Positions 9,004 to 17,184 of a DNA stretch of 64,000 nt are shown here, piece after piece. The stretch's first letter is position 1. Each line of letters opens with the position of its first letter. Made by a program: the position numbers and the translations under genes. Source of the stretch: Mucilaginibacter lappiensis (GTDB lineage Bacteria; Bacteroidota; Bacteroidia; Sphingobacteriales; Sphingobacteriaceae); contig NZ_FTMG01000004.1 in the NCBI RefSeq assembly GCF_900155965.1, positions 334,438 to 398,437 of the forward strand, given 5' to 3'. Under the pieces are notes generated by a model. It worked only from the letters and a program-made list of their open reading frames with translations, made no database searches and was not told where the DNA came from.

Positions 9004-9030
9004 TTGATCTGTAAATAATCTACAGATCAA
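9004..9030. promoter_or_regulatory. Perfect 10-bp inverted repeat upstream of the VOC fusion gene
   Basis: TTGATCTGTA and TACAGATCAA flank a 7-nt spacer, 23 bases before the ATG at 9054. This could be an operator or a 5'-UTR hairpin. The sequence differs from the palindrome at 8112, so it is probably not the same regulator. Confidence 0.4.
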
Positions 9031-9053
9031 CAAATACTTAAATTAAGCACAAG

Positions 9054-9908
9054 ATGATAACAATTAACCCTTATTTGAATTTCGCGGGCAATACTGAAGA
9101 AGCTTTCAACTTTTACCAGACGGTTTTTGGAGGCGAGTTTGCAGTCGTAATGCGCTACAAAGACACTTTTGAAGCTGAACGCACAGCTGATGCCGATAAG
9201 GATAAATTAATGCATGTAGCACTGCCTATTGGTCAAGGCAATATGCTGATGGGTACCGATGTTTTAGGTCAAATGGCTGAGGATTTAGTTCAAAGCAACA
9301 GTTTTTATATCTGCATGAATGGCGAAACACCAGAACAAACGGAGAAACTATTTAATGCACTTGCCGTTGGAGGTAAAGTTGTATACCCGTTTGATAAAGC
9401 TCCATGGGGTGGTTATTTTGGACAATTGGTAGATCAGTTTGGTATTCAATGGATGGCCGATTCCATGTCAACTATCAACCCTTACCTGAACTTTGCGGGT
9501 AATACAGAAGAGGCATTTAATTTCTACAGGTCAGTTTTTGGCGGTGATTTTTTCATGCTGATCCGTTTTAAGGATAGTCCAGAGGCAGACCGTACTCCTG
9601 AAGAAGACCTTGACAAACTAATGCATATATCGTTACCTATTGGTGAAGTTGGAAAGGGTAATGTATTGATGGCTACAGACGCTATTGGTAAAATGGGTGA
9701 AGGCTTAGAACGCGGCAATAATTGTCACCTTACCATTAATGGAGGTGGCGTAGAAGAAACAAGGGCATTATTTAATGCACTTGCAGCCGGTGGAGGATCA
9801 GTTATTTATCCGTTTGATATAGCGCCCTGGGATGGTAGCTATTTTGGTATGTTGACAGATCAATTCGGCGTTCAATGGATGGCAGATTCTGCCGGCAAGC
9901 AGCAATAA
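9054..9908 (+). CDS. Fused double PhnB-like VOC (glyoxalase-superfamily) protein
   Basis: 284 residues consisting of two near-identical ~138-residue PhnB-like domains. Each starts with (T)INPYLNFAGNTEEAFNFY..VFGG, contains DKLMH(V/I)(A/S)LPIG, and ends with P(W)..G(S)YFG..(V/T)DQFG(I/V)QWMADS. The second copy begins at Met138 (MSTINPYLNF, ATG at 9465), so the protein arose by in-frame joining of tandem paralogous genes. PhnB-like proteins are dimeric VOC folds of unclear substrate, formerly labelled 3-demethylubiquinone methyltransferase. The fusion would make one chain behave like a dimer. No metal ligands can be assigned with confidence. Confidence 0.88.
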   Translation: MITINPYLNFAGNTEEAFNFYQTVFGGEFAVVMRYKDTFEAERTADADKDKLMHVALPIGQGNMLMGTDVLGQMAEDLVQSNSFYICMNGETPEQTEKLFNALAVGGKVVYPFDKAPWGGYFGQLVDQFGIQWMADSMSTINPYLNFAGNTEEAFNFYRSVFGGDFFMLIRFKDSPEADRTPEEDLDKLMHISLPIGEVGKGNVLMATDAIGKMGEGLERGNNCHLTINGGGVEETRALFNALAAGGGSVIYPFDIAPWDGSYFGMLTDQFGVQWMADSAGKQQ

Positions 9909-9942
9909 TTAATTATAGACAACTTTTAATCAGATCTATATT

Positions 9943-9972
9943 ATAGAACCATATTTATAAGCAAGGTTCTAT
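9943..9972. repeat. 8-bp inverted repeat, weak terminator candidate
   Basis: ATAGAACC (9943-9950) and GGTTCTAT (9965-9972) pair with a 14-nt loop downstream of the double-VOC gene. There is no clear U-tract, so termination is possible but not shown. Confidence 0.35.
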
Positions 9973-10005
9973 TTAATGAGGCCATCGCACTTAAAGAAGG
10001 TAAAT

Positions 10006-10226
10006 ATGAATGTTGAAGTTTTTAAAACCAATGTAAATACCCGCCGCTACGCTGATAAGCTGGTCAATCAGATACATAAAGCTTTTCACATTATAACGCT
10101 AACTTTGATCTGGACGATTGCGATAAAATATTGCGTATTGAGTGCAATAAAGGTGTTATTGGATCCAAAAAACTTATCGTTTTTTTAAATGACTATGGTT
10201 GTCATGCAGAGATCCTACCCCATTAA
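10006..10226 (+). pseudogene. Frameshifted small conserved protein (~73 residues)
   Basis: An ATG at 10006 opens MNVEVFKTNVNTRRYADKLV. In the starting frame the sequence turns into nonsense after KAF. From about 10086 the +1-shifted frame continues sensibly as HYNANFDLDDCDKILRIEC, then GSKKLIVFLNDYGCHAEILPH, ending at the TAA 10224-10226. The two halves together match the pattern of a short Bacteroidota protein I know only as hypothetical (metal- or nucleotide-binding not established). One base appears missing in the T-run at 10083-10086. This is either a genuine 1-bp deletion or a homopolymer sequencing error. Confidence 0.7.
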
Positions 10227-10287
10227 TATTTTAACCGGGCAAACAAAAATCTATAAGCTTAATTATTAATTAATAAAACAAAAGATC

Positions 10288-10680
10288 ATGTTAGAATTTA
10301 ATAATGCATTTAGCGGTTTTTCAGTAAATGATTTACCACAGGCAAAAGAGTTTTATGGCAAAATCCTTGGCCTTCATGTTTATGACGACAAAGAAATGCC
10401 TAACCTGTTGAATCTTCAATTAAATGAAGAGAATATCATTATAATTTATCCCAAGCCGAACCACCAGCCAGCCACCTTCACCATACTTAATTTTACTGTA
10501 AAAAATATTGAAAAAATGGTTGATGAATTAACAAACCTAGGCGTAAAATTTATCATTTACAATGATGAAAATTTTAAAACCAACGAAAAAGGTATCCTGA
10601 AAGGCGATCATCGTGGCCCAACTATAGCCTGGTTTAATGATCCGGCCGGCAATATTTTGTCGCTTATTGAGAAACCTTGA
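10288..10680 (+). CDS. VOC family protein (glyoxalase/bleomycin-resistance fold)
   Basis: 130 residues. It starts FNNAFSGFSVNDLPQAKEFYGKILGLHVYDD and ends HRGPTIAWFNDPAGNILSLIE, the classic paired beta-alpha-beta-beta-beta modules of VOC proteins. Glu128 in the final LIE is the usual metal-ligand position. It could be a lactoylglutathione-lyase-like enzyme, a dioxygenase relative or a binding protein; nothing here decides. It stands 61 bases after the frameshifted gene and may share its transcript. Confidence 0.85.
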   Translation: MLEFNNAFSGFSVNDLPQAKEFYGKILGLHVYDDKEMPNLLNLQLNEENIIIIYPKPNHQPATFTILNFTVKNIEKMVDELTNLGVKFIIYNDENFKTNEKGILKGDHRGPTIAWFNDPAGNILSLIEKP

Positions 10681-10749
10681 GCAGTTGCGCCATTTTCCTT
10701 TTAATACAAAAGCGTAATTATTGCTTACATGTAATTTCAACTCATAGTA

Positions 10750-10816
10750 AATTTATTCCCTAACAGGGAATAAATTCCTCACTTTATCCACTTCCGGGTA
10801 AATAGGGTATCCCTAT
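10750..10816. promoter_or_regulatory. Two adjacent hairpins in the leader region before the exopolysaccharide locus
   Basis: The 466-base gap 10681-11146 has no gene. It contains a perfect 12-bp inverted repeat (10750-10761 / 10765-10776, 3-nt loop, core TTCCCT..AGGGAA) and, 25 bases on, ATAGGG-TAT-CCCTAT (10802-10816). The first could terminate the VOC transcript or act as an operator. The remaining ~330 bases show nothing I can name, except that the region must hold the promoter of the receiver gene at 11147. Confidence 0.45.
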
Positions 10817-11146
10817 CCTAAAATAGGCTTGGTACATACATGGCCCTCTATAAGCTTAATATGGGTGTGTTAATAAATAAAAGCGCCTCTTGAAAGCAGG
10901 GCGGACATTATTTCCGTACTTTCGGTATAGTAATTGAATATGTATCCAAAATTGAATATTAGTGCCTGATTTTTGTATTTCGTCAATAATAACAAACCCT
11001 GGATACTGTTTCAACGTAAACCTGATTGTTTCTATTGATCATAACAGTAATCTTTCCATCAGAAATTAATAAAGCTCGCTCACTGATCATTCACTATTAA
11101 AACATGTTTACAATTTAATTAATTCAGGTTTTATAAATCTTCAGGA

Positions 11147-11533
11147 ATGAAAAAAACCCTACTTATTGTTGATGACGATTTAAGTATTTTAAAGTTACTC
11201 AACTTTATCCTTTCAAAGGACTATGATATAGTTGTTAAAAATAATGGGATTGACGCCTTTGGATGGCTTGAAGATGGCAACATGCCTGAGTTAATTATTT
11301 CCGATCTTCAAATGCCTTACTTTGATGGGCAGTCATTTGTGAAAAACGTAAAGATCAGCGGATTTTATCGTGATATACCTGTAATATTGCTTTCAGCTGC
11401 TCATGATCTTAATGAACAAGTAAGTAAGATGCCTTTTAAGGTTGATGCTTCCATTCACAAACCATTCAAGCCCAGTGAGTTAAAAACAGCCATTAACCAA
11501 CTTTTACAAGTTTATGAATCACCAAACATCTGA
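11147..11533 (+). CDS. Single-domain response regulator (CheY-like)
   Basis: 128 residues, receiver domain only. The phosphorylation apparatus is complete: acidic pair Asp10-Asp11 (VDDD), phospho-acceptor Asp53 (IISDLQMP), Ser83 (LLSAA) and Lys105 (HKPF). There is no output domain, so it must signal through a partner. It is the first gene of the exopolysaccharide run and its 3' end overlaps the next gene, a pseudo-receiver fused to a sugar transferase, by 20 bases. This suggests phospho-dependent control of polysaccharide initiation through receiver-receiver contact. That mechanism is inference. The cognate kinase is not in the window. Confidence 0.92.
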   Translation: MKKTLLIVDDDLSILKLLNFILSKDYDIVVKNNGIDAFGWLEDGNMPELIISDLQMPYFDGQSFVKNVKISGFYRDIPVILLSAAHDLNEQVSKMPFKVDASIHKPFKPSELKTAINQLLQVYESPNI

Positions 11534-12602
11534 TTGGAACGAAAATTCAGGCGCTCATGTCAAGATTGCTTACGCAGGTTTGGCATTGAAAGAGTTGGTT
11601 TCTGCTGGTCTTCATGAGAATTTTAATGTAGCATATAATAATTCCATTGCCGAGCTTGAAGAATATTTGGGTAATCAATCCATTTTAACCGTTCCTGATA
11701 TTATTTTAATGGAAGTTGACACCGATGGAGAATGCTTTAAAATGATTCAGGAGATCAAAAAAAGCTTTTTACTCAATGGATCGATCATCGTTCTTTTATC
11801 ATCAATTGATGATAAAAGTCTTAAACAAAAAGCGATGCAGTTAAAAGTGCACGATTTTTATAGCGTTCCTTTCCTGATCGATAACCTGCGAGAACGCCTT
11901 AACTTCCTGGTTACTTTTAAATTGATCAAACCAAGATTGCTTGAACTTTCTAAAGAGGTAGATACCACTTATAAGATGCCATTTGGCAAACGTTTGATTG
12001 ATCTGGCTATATCGTGCAGCATGCTGTTTGTGCTGTCACCAGTATTCCTGATCATTGCTATATTGATTAAATTGGATTCAAAGGGGCCTGTTTTTTACAA
12101 AAGCAAACGTGTTGGTACCGGTTACAAAGTATTCGATTTTTATAAATTCAGATCGATGCGCACCGATGCTGATCAGCTACTGGCCAAATTATCAACAGAA
12201 AGTAATCAATATGCATCTGAAACAGGAAGCAATAAGGCCGCATTTGTAAAGATCAAGAACGATCCACGCATTACCAAACTCGGACAGTTTTTACGCAATT
12301 CGAGCCTTGATGAATTGCCCCAATTGTTTAACATCCTGGTAGGCGATATGTCTGTAGTAGGTAACCGTCCATTGCCGGTTTATGAAGCAGAAATGCTAAC
12401 CTCCAACGAGTGGTCAATGCGTTTCCTGGGGCCCGCCGGTTTAACCGGACTTTGGCAGATCAGTAAACGAGGAAAAGAAGACATGTCTGAGCGTGAACGG
12501 AAAAAATTAGATAATTTTTATGCGCAAAAATATTCTATTTGGTTAGATTTAAGAATTATTATGGGAACTATACCTGCACTGTTTCAAAAAGAAAAAGTAT
12601 AA
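11514..12602 (+). CDS. Pseudo-receiver fused to undecaprenyl-phosphate sugar phosphotransferase
   Basis: 362 residues. Residues ~10-135 have a receiver fold, but the phospho-acceptor position is Glu (DIILMEVD) and the conserved Lys is lost (SVPF for KPF). After a linker, MPFGKRLIDLAISCSMLFVLSPVFLIIA starts the bacterial sugar transferase domain (PF02397 type). It has one membrane helix, KSKRVGTGYKVFDFYKFRSM, LRNSSLDELPQLFN(I)L, GNRPLP and GLTGLWQISKRG. The enzyme attaches the first sugar-1-phosphate to the lipid carrier on the inner membrane. The usual multi-helix N-terminal region of WbaP/WcaJ enzymes is replaced by the pseudo-receiver. Translation is probably coupled to the receiver gene through the 20-base overlap. 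Confidence 0.9.
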   Translation: MNHQTSDWNENSGAHVKIAYAGLALKELVSAGLHENFNVAYNNSIAELEEYLGNQSILTVPDIILMEVDTDGECFKMIQEIKKSFLLNGSIIVLLSSIDDKSLKQKAMQLKVHDFYSVPFLIDNLRERLNFLVTFKLIKPRLLELSKEVDTTYKMPFGKRLIDLAISCSMLFVLSPVFLIIAILIKLDSKGPVFYKSKRVGTGYKVFDFYKFRSMRTDADQLLAKLSTESNQYASETGSNKAAFVKIKNDPRITKLGQFLRNSSLDELPQLFNILVGDMSVVGNRPLPVYEAEMLTSNEWSMRFLGPAGLTGLWQISKRGKEDMSERERKKLDNFYAQKYSIWLDLRIIMGTIPALFQKEKV

Positions 12603-12607
12603 AACTA

Positions 12608-13288
12608 ATGAACCAAAATATTATCAAGCTTTCACTTTTATTAACTTTTATTGTTTTTACAAATAATATATACGCCCAGGAATCTTTTATTAAAGATATC
12701 TCCTATCCTTATCTCGAAAAACTGATAGCTACTGCTAAGAAAAACTATCCGGAAGTTAAACTACGGCAAAGCCAGGTTAATGCTGCTAAAAGTAATTACA
12801 ACGCAACCAAATTCGCCTGGCTCGATGGTTTAACCGCTTCTTATATTTATAGTCCGCAAAATTCCATCAATCTTTCTACTCCAACTATTTTTAAAGGTTA
12901 CCAATTATCCGTATCACTTAATATTGGTCAATTACTAAAAAATCCGGCTACAACCAATGCAGCCAGGGAGACGTATAAAGTAGCAGAGTATCAGCAAAGC
13001 GAATATTTATTAAGCCTTGAGGCCCAGGTAAAACGCTTTTATTTCGCTTATCTGGAAGCCCAGGCTGAACTCAGGTTACGCTCAAATGCCGTACTTGATG
13101 CCGAAGGTGCAGTTAAACAATTAAAATATGCCTTTCAGAAAGGTGAGACTACTTTTCAGATCTATAACGAACAGTTAAACAGTCTTTACAATCAAAACTC
13201 ATTTAAAGTACAAGCTGAATTGGCGACATTTACAGCAAAAACCAATCTGGAAGAATTATTGGGTACTAAATTAGAAGAGATTAAATAA
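12608..13288 (+). CDS. Short TolC-like outer-membrane efflux family protein
   Basis: 226 residues from the ATG at 12608; the signal peptide MNQNIIKLSLLLTFIVFTNNIYA makes this start better than any upstream codon. The body is long-helical, with YPEVKLRQSQVNAAKSNY and LSLEAQVKRFYFAYLEAQAELRLR typical of the outer-membrane efflux family. TolC proteins normally contain two such repeats (~430 residues); only one is present. In this position between the sugar transferase and the Wzc-like gene it may form, as an oligomer, the outer-membrane part of the export machine in place of Wza. No Wza-type lipoprotein gene is seen. Confidence 0.82.
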   Translation: MNQNIIKLSLLLTFIVFTNNIYAQESFIKDISYPYLEKLIATAKKNYPEVKLRQSQVNAAKSNYNATKFAWLDGLTASYIYSPQNSINLSTPTIFKGYQLSVSLNIGQLLKNPATTNAARETYKVAEYQQSEYLLSLEAQVKRFYFAYLEAQAELRLRSNAVLDAEGAVKQLKYAFQKGETTFQIYNEQLNSLYNQNSFKVQAELATFTAKTNLEELLGTKLEEIK

Positions 13289-13290
13289 TA

Positions 13291-15456
13291 ATGGAGATAG
13301 CTAAGTTTTTTAAACTTCTACGTAAATATAGAAATACACTCATCATCATTCCGCTGGTAACGGTAATTGGTTCATTTTTCCTTGTTAAGAATCTACCGAA
13401 CAATTATATATCCCATGCCCAAATAGCAACCGGTATTGTTGATGCTTCCAGGCACCTGTTGGATAAAGACGACAATGTAAATGCCCAGGAACAACAGGTA
13501 TTCCGCGAGTTTAGCAACCTGATAGCTATTATGAAGCTCAAGAAACTGATCAATCAGGTTTCTTATCAGCTCATGATTCATGATTTGAGCAGCCCTACTC
13601 CATTTCGTAAATTCAGTAAGGAATTATTGGCATTGCATCCTTATGAACGCGATAGAGCCTTGATGCTATTTAAAAATAAATTCCAAAGCATGGAACCTTT
13701 ATCTCTTTATGATAAAGAAGAAGATAAACTCAACGACATTCTCATATCCATGAAATATGATGAGCGTTCGATAATAAAAGAGCTTACTATAGCACGTGAT
13801 GAGGATAGTGATTTTATTTCGGTAAGTTTTGATTCAGAAAACCCGCAGTTATCTGCTTTTATAGTTAATACTTTATGTAATCAGTTCATCGCCTATTACA
13901 CCCAAAATGTAAGGCAAAATGAAACTAATGCCGTGAATTTCTTATCTAAATTATTAGAAGAAAAAAAGAACGCCTTAAGTAAAAAGACAGAAGAACTGCA
14001 GAAATATAAGATACAGAACGGCGTACTTAGTCTTGACGAACAATCTAAAGCTATATTTGGCCAGATCATGGTTTATAACGACAAAAAGTTACAGGCCGAA
14101 AAAGACATTATCTCTTACGATGGGGCTATTAATGCGATCAACGGCAAGTTTGAACCAGGCGATAGGAAATATGTAGAAGCCTCGGTTAGTAAATATAACC
14201 AGGCCATTACTACAACTCAAGATCAGCTTCACATCCTGGAGGACAGATATGTACGCAGCGGATTTAACCCGCGTTATAAAAACACGATAGATTCTGTTCA
14301 AAATGTTCTTACCGGCCAGATAAATCAATCATCAGATAAGTATGTTACCAATCCGTTAGTAGCCAAGGACGATCTGATCCATCAAAAATTAACACTGGAA
14401 ATATCAAGGGATCTGGCTAAATACAGCGTAAAATCAATTGATAAGGAATTGGCCAGTTTGAATAGCAAATTTTCGCGCCTGGTTCCTTTTGATGCCACGG
14501 TAAAAACTTATGATTTTAACATTGATATTGCCGGCAAGGAATATCTCGACGTTTTAAACAGATATAACGAAACTAGCCTAAAATCCAACTTCTCGATCAA
14601 TCTGCGGCAAGTTGAAGTTGCTACACCTGACGTAGCTCAGCCCTCAAAAAAAATACTATTGATTGCGCTTAGTGTTATATTAAGTGTATTTGCCTGTTTG
14701 TTTGTGTTATTTGTATTGTTTTATCTGGATAGAAGTATTCAGGATCCCTCAGATCTGGTTAATAAAACACAATTGCCTTTACTGGGTTACCTGAATCAGA
14801 TCAAAGGCGAAAACCTCGACCTGAAAAAACTTTGGGATGTAGAACACCGGGATAAAATGAAGCAATTTAAAGAATTGATCAGATCTGTGCGATTTGAAAT
14901 TGATCAGGAGTTACAAGGTGATAAAGTCATCGCCGTAACCAGTTTAAATGCAACGGAAGGGAAAACATTATTAGCCATTAGTTTAGCCTATTCTTATTCC
15001 ATGATCAATAAAAAGGTATTATTAATTGATGGAAATTTCGATAATCCTACCATTAGTAAAACAGCTTTGCCAGGTGTTTATGTTGAGGATTACTTCAAAA
15101 ACAACCCGCTTAATACACAGGTGGTAGATAGTAGCACAGCTACCGTACTTGGAAATCATGGCGGAGATGTTACCTTATTTGAAATCGGACATGACGCTTT
15201 TATAAAAAGCCGCCTTGATGACCTTAGGTCGAAGTACGACATTATTATTATTGATACAGCTCCATTGACTTCCTTAAATAAATCAAAAGAGTGGTTATTA
15301 TTCGCTAATAAAACCCTTGCAGTTTTTGAATCAGGGAAAAGTATCACCAACGGTCAAAAGCCTGATATAGCCTATCTGCGTAGCCTTAATAATAAATTTG
15401 CGGGTTGGGTACTTAACAAAACTGATTTCAATCAAAAAAAAGAATCAGCATCATAA
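13291..15456 (+). CDS. Wzc/GumC-like polysaccharide co-polymerase with ATPase domain
   Basis: 721 residues. A first membrane helix at ~17-33 follows a short basic N-terminus. A long periplasmic coiled region follows (SKLLEEKKNALSKKTEELQKYK), and the second helix is at ~452-475. The cytoplasmic BY-kinase-like domain has VTSLNATEGKTLL (Walker A, Lys558), VLLIDGNFDNP (A') and IIIIDTAPL (Walker B). The C-terminus (NQKKESAS) has no tyrosine cluster, so autophosphorylation as in E. coli Wzc is doubtful. It should control chain length and link Wzy to the outer-membrane channel. Only 2 bases separate it from the preceding TolC-like gene. Confidence 0.92.
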   Translation: MEIAKFFKLLRKYRNTLIIIPLVTVIGSFFLVKNLPNNYISHAQIATGIVDASRHLLDKDDNVNAQEQQVFREFSNLIAIMKLKKLINQVSYQLMIHDLSSPTPFRKFSKELLALHPYERDRALMLFKNKFQSMEPLSLYDKEEDKLNDILISMKYDERSIIKELTIARDEDSDFISVSFDSENPQLSAFIVNTLCNQFIAYYTQNVRQNETNAVNFLSKLLEEKKNALSKKTEELQKYKIQNGVLSLDEQSKAIFGQIMVYNDKKLQAEKDIISYDGAINAINGKFEPGDRKYVEASVSKYNQAITTTQDQLHILEDRYVRSGFNPRYKNTIDSVQNVLTGQINQSSDKYVTNPLVAKDDLIHQKLTLEISRDLAKYSVKSIDKELASLNSKFSRLVPFDATVKTYDFNIDIAGKEYLDVLNRYNETSLKSNFSINLRQVEVATPDVAQPSKKILLIALSVILSVFACLFVLFVLFYLDRSIQDPSDLVNKTQLPLLGYLNQIKGENLDLKKLWDVEHRDKMKQFKELIRSVRFEIDQELQGDKVIAVTSLNATEGKTLLAISLAYSYSMINKKVLLIDGNFDNPTISKTALPGVYVEDYFKNNPLNTQVVDSSTATVLGNHGGDVTLFEIGHDAFIKSRLDDLRSKYDIIIIDTAPLTSLNKSKEWLLFANKTLAVFESGKSITNGQKPDIAYLRSLNNKFAGWVLNKTDFNQKKESAS

Positions 15457-15504
15457 ACTAAGGTCCTTCGGCTGGTGTTAATATTGATTTAAAACTACAT
15501 TACT

Positions 15505-15642
15505 ATGAGGTTGGAACCCAAGAAACAGGAACTTGACCCATTTGAAAATTTAAGTCCCCTGCAAAAAAAATCACGCAAGGCTGCTATTGTTGTCGCTTTT
15601 ATCGGAACGTTTGTTTGGGTAGTTAAAATTCTATTTTTTTAA
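15505..15642 (+). CDS. 45-residue single-helix membrane protein in the exopolysaccharide run
   Basis: ATG at 15505 to TAA at 15642 encodes a charged N-terminus (MRLEPKKQELDPFENLSPLQ), then KKSRKAA and one hydrophobic helix (IVVAFIGTFVWVVKILFF). It lies in the same direction between the Wzc-like gene (end 15456) and the Wzy-like gene (start 15660), in a gap that would otherwise be 203 bases. The basic-to-hydrophobic order predicts cytoplasmic N-terminus and a membrane anchor. No family is recognised. It could be an accessory subunit of the polymerase complex. Confidence 0.6.
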   Translation: MRLEPKKQELDPFENLSPLQKKSRKAAIVVAFIGTFVWVVKILFF

Positions 15643-15659
15643 AACTATAATAACAGCAA

Positions 15660-17180
15660 ATGCTGAATAATGTCAACAATAGTACTGAAACAAAGCCATC
15701 ACTTTGGAAAAGCATGTTAATACAAAAGCTATCCAATAAAGTGGTGATATTGTTACTGTTGCTAGCCTCGTTATTCTTTAGTTATATCGTGTTTAAATTC
15801 GGAATAATTGGAGGTGGTATAGTTTTAACACTATTGGTTGGCATTCCTATACTGTATGGCATTGTGGCCTACCCTAAATTCGGAATAACAATCCTTATCA
15901 TCGCCTCATTTTTTATAAACTATGTTTCGGAGATGGTCCCGGAAATTGCCCCTATAGGTACACTGCTTGATGCCATAACGTATTTATTGATCCTTGGATT
16001 TTTCATTAAACAAAAGGGGGAACATGATTGGTCGCGCTTTAAAAACCCAATTAGTTATATTATTTTAATCTGGCTGGCATATAATTTCCTGGAAGTCGTT
16101 AACCCCTGGGCCGCATCAAGACTTGCCTGGGTATATACCGTACGTACAGTTGGCTTTATCATGATGATGTACTTTATATTTGTATATCATATCAGGTCTG
16201 TTGATTTTATAAAGTTTCTTTTAAAACTATGGCTTGCTTTTTCCTGTATTGCTGCCATATCCGCGTTTCAACAGGAAAATATTGGTTTTTTTTGGTTTGA
16301 AAAAGATTATCTGTACGCAGATCCTTTACGTGTAAGCTTGCTTTTCATCAATGGGCATATGCGTAAGTTTGGCATTTTCCCTGATCCGGTTACTTTTTCA
16401 TACAATATGGTGGTTGCGGCTTTGCTTTGCATCGCTTTAATTATGGGGAACCATAGTTTGCGTAAAAAACTAGCTTTAGGTTTTATGGCAGCCTTCTTCC
16501 TCTTTGTAATGCTTTATTCGGGCACCAGGGCTGCTTATGTGCTTGTACCTGCATCGCTCCTGATGCTTGCTGTCCTAAATTTCAATAAAAAGGTGATGCT
16601 ATTTGCTGTAACAGCAGGTTTAATGCTTGGCTTTTTAATAGTAATGCCTACTTCAAACCCATTGATCAAACGGTTTCAGACGGCGTTTAACCCCTCCGAT
16701 GATCCATCATACAATGTAAGGGCAGAAAATCAAAAACGAATAAAGCCTTACATTTTATCACATCCCATTGGTGGCGGACTTGGTTCTGTTGGTGTTTGGG
16801 GGCGGCGGTTTTCACCAAATTCAGAATTATCAAAGTTCCCTCCGGATAGTGGTTATGTACGTGTAGCGGTTGAAATGGGGTGGATCGGCCTGATTCTTTT
16901 TTGCACATTAATATATATCGCCCTTTATAACGGTATTAATTACTATTACCGGATCAAAAATCCGGAGCTCAAAAACTACTGTATGGCCATGATATTGATC
17001 ATTTTTGCTTTCAATATAGGTAATTTCCCGCAGCAGGCATTAGTACAATATCCAAGTAACGTCTTGTTTTATTTGGCCATAGCTATCATCGTAGCATGTA
17101 TGCGTTTGGATAATGAAGAACAGGCAAAGCTTATAGCTCAACCTCTTGGGAATGAACATAAATTACAAAAATGGAGTTAA
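15660..17180 (+). CDS. O-antigen ligase/polymerase family protein (Wzy/WaaL type)
   Basis: 506 residues with about 12 hydrophobic segments. The large periplasmic loop typical of the family lies around 340-390 and contains MPTSNPLIKRFQTAF, NVRAENQKRIKPYILSHPIGGGLGSVG and PPDSGYVRVAVEMGWIGLI. The HPIGGG-G..DSGY..E.G pattern is the classic signature of the O-antigen ligase domain (PF04932). Given the locus it probably polymerises repeat units (Wzy), but a ligase that moves the glycan to another acceptor is an alternative. Upstream is the 45-residue membrane protein; downstream the hexapeptide acyltransferase begins 4 bases later. Confidence 0.88.
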   Translation: MLNNVNNSTETKPSLWKSMLIQKLSNKVVILLLLLASLFFSYIVFKFGIIGGGIVLTLLVGIPILYGIVAYPKFGITILIIASFFINYVSEMVPEIAPIGTLLDAITYLLILGFFIKQKGEHDWSRFKNPISYIILIWLAYNFLEVVNPWAASRLAWVYTVRTVGFIMMMYFIFVYHIRSVDFIKFLLKLWLAFSCIAAISAFQQENIGFFWFEKDYLYADPLRVSLLFINGHMRKFGIFPDPVTFSYNMVVAALLCIALIMGNHSLRKKLALGFMAAFFLFVMLYSGTRAAYVLVPASLLMLAVLNFNKKVMLFAVTAGLMLGFLIVMPTSNPLIKRFQTAFNPSDDPSYNVRAENQKRIKPYILSHPIGGGLGSVGVWGRRFSPNSELSKFPPDSGYVRVAVEMGWIGLILFCTLIYIALYNGINYYYRIKNPELKNYCMAMILIIFAFNIGNFPQQALVQYPSNVLFYLAIAIIVACMRLDNEEQAKLIAQPLGNEHKLQKWS

Positions 17181-17184
17181 GTAA

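Noticed and set aside
9976..10188. 70-residue ORF in its single frame
   Set aside because: Only the first ~27 residues after Met are protein-like; the rest is the wrong frame of the frameshifted gene 10006-10226.
13291..15456. Wzc-like protein as an active tyrosine autokinase
   Set aside because: The C-terminus lacks a tyrosine cluster and the Walker A is unusual, so only the co-polymerase role is claimed.
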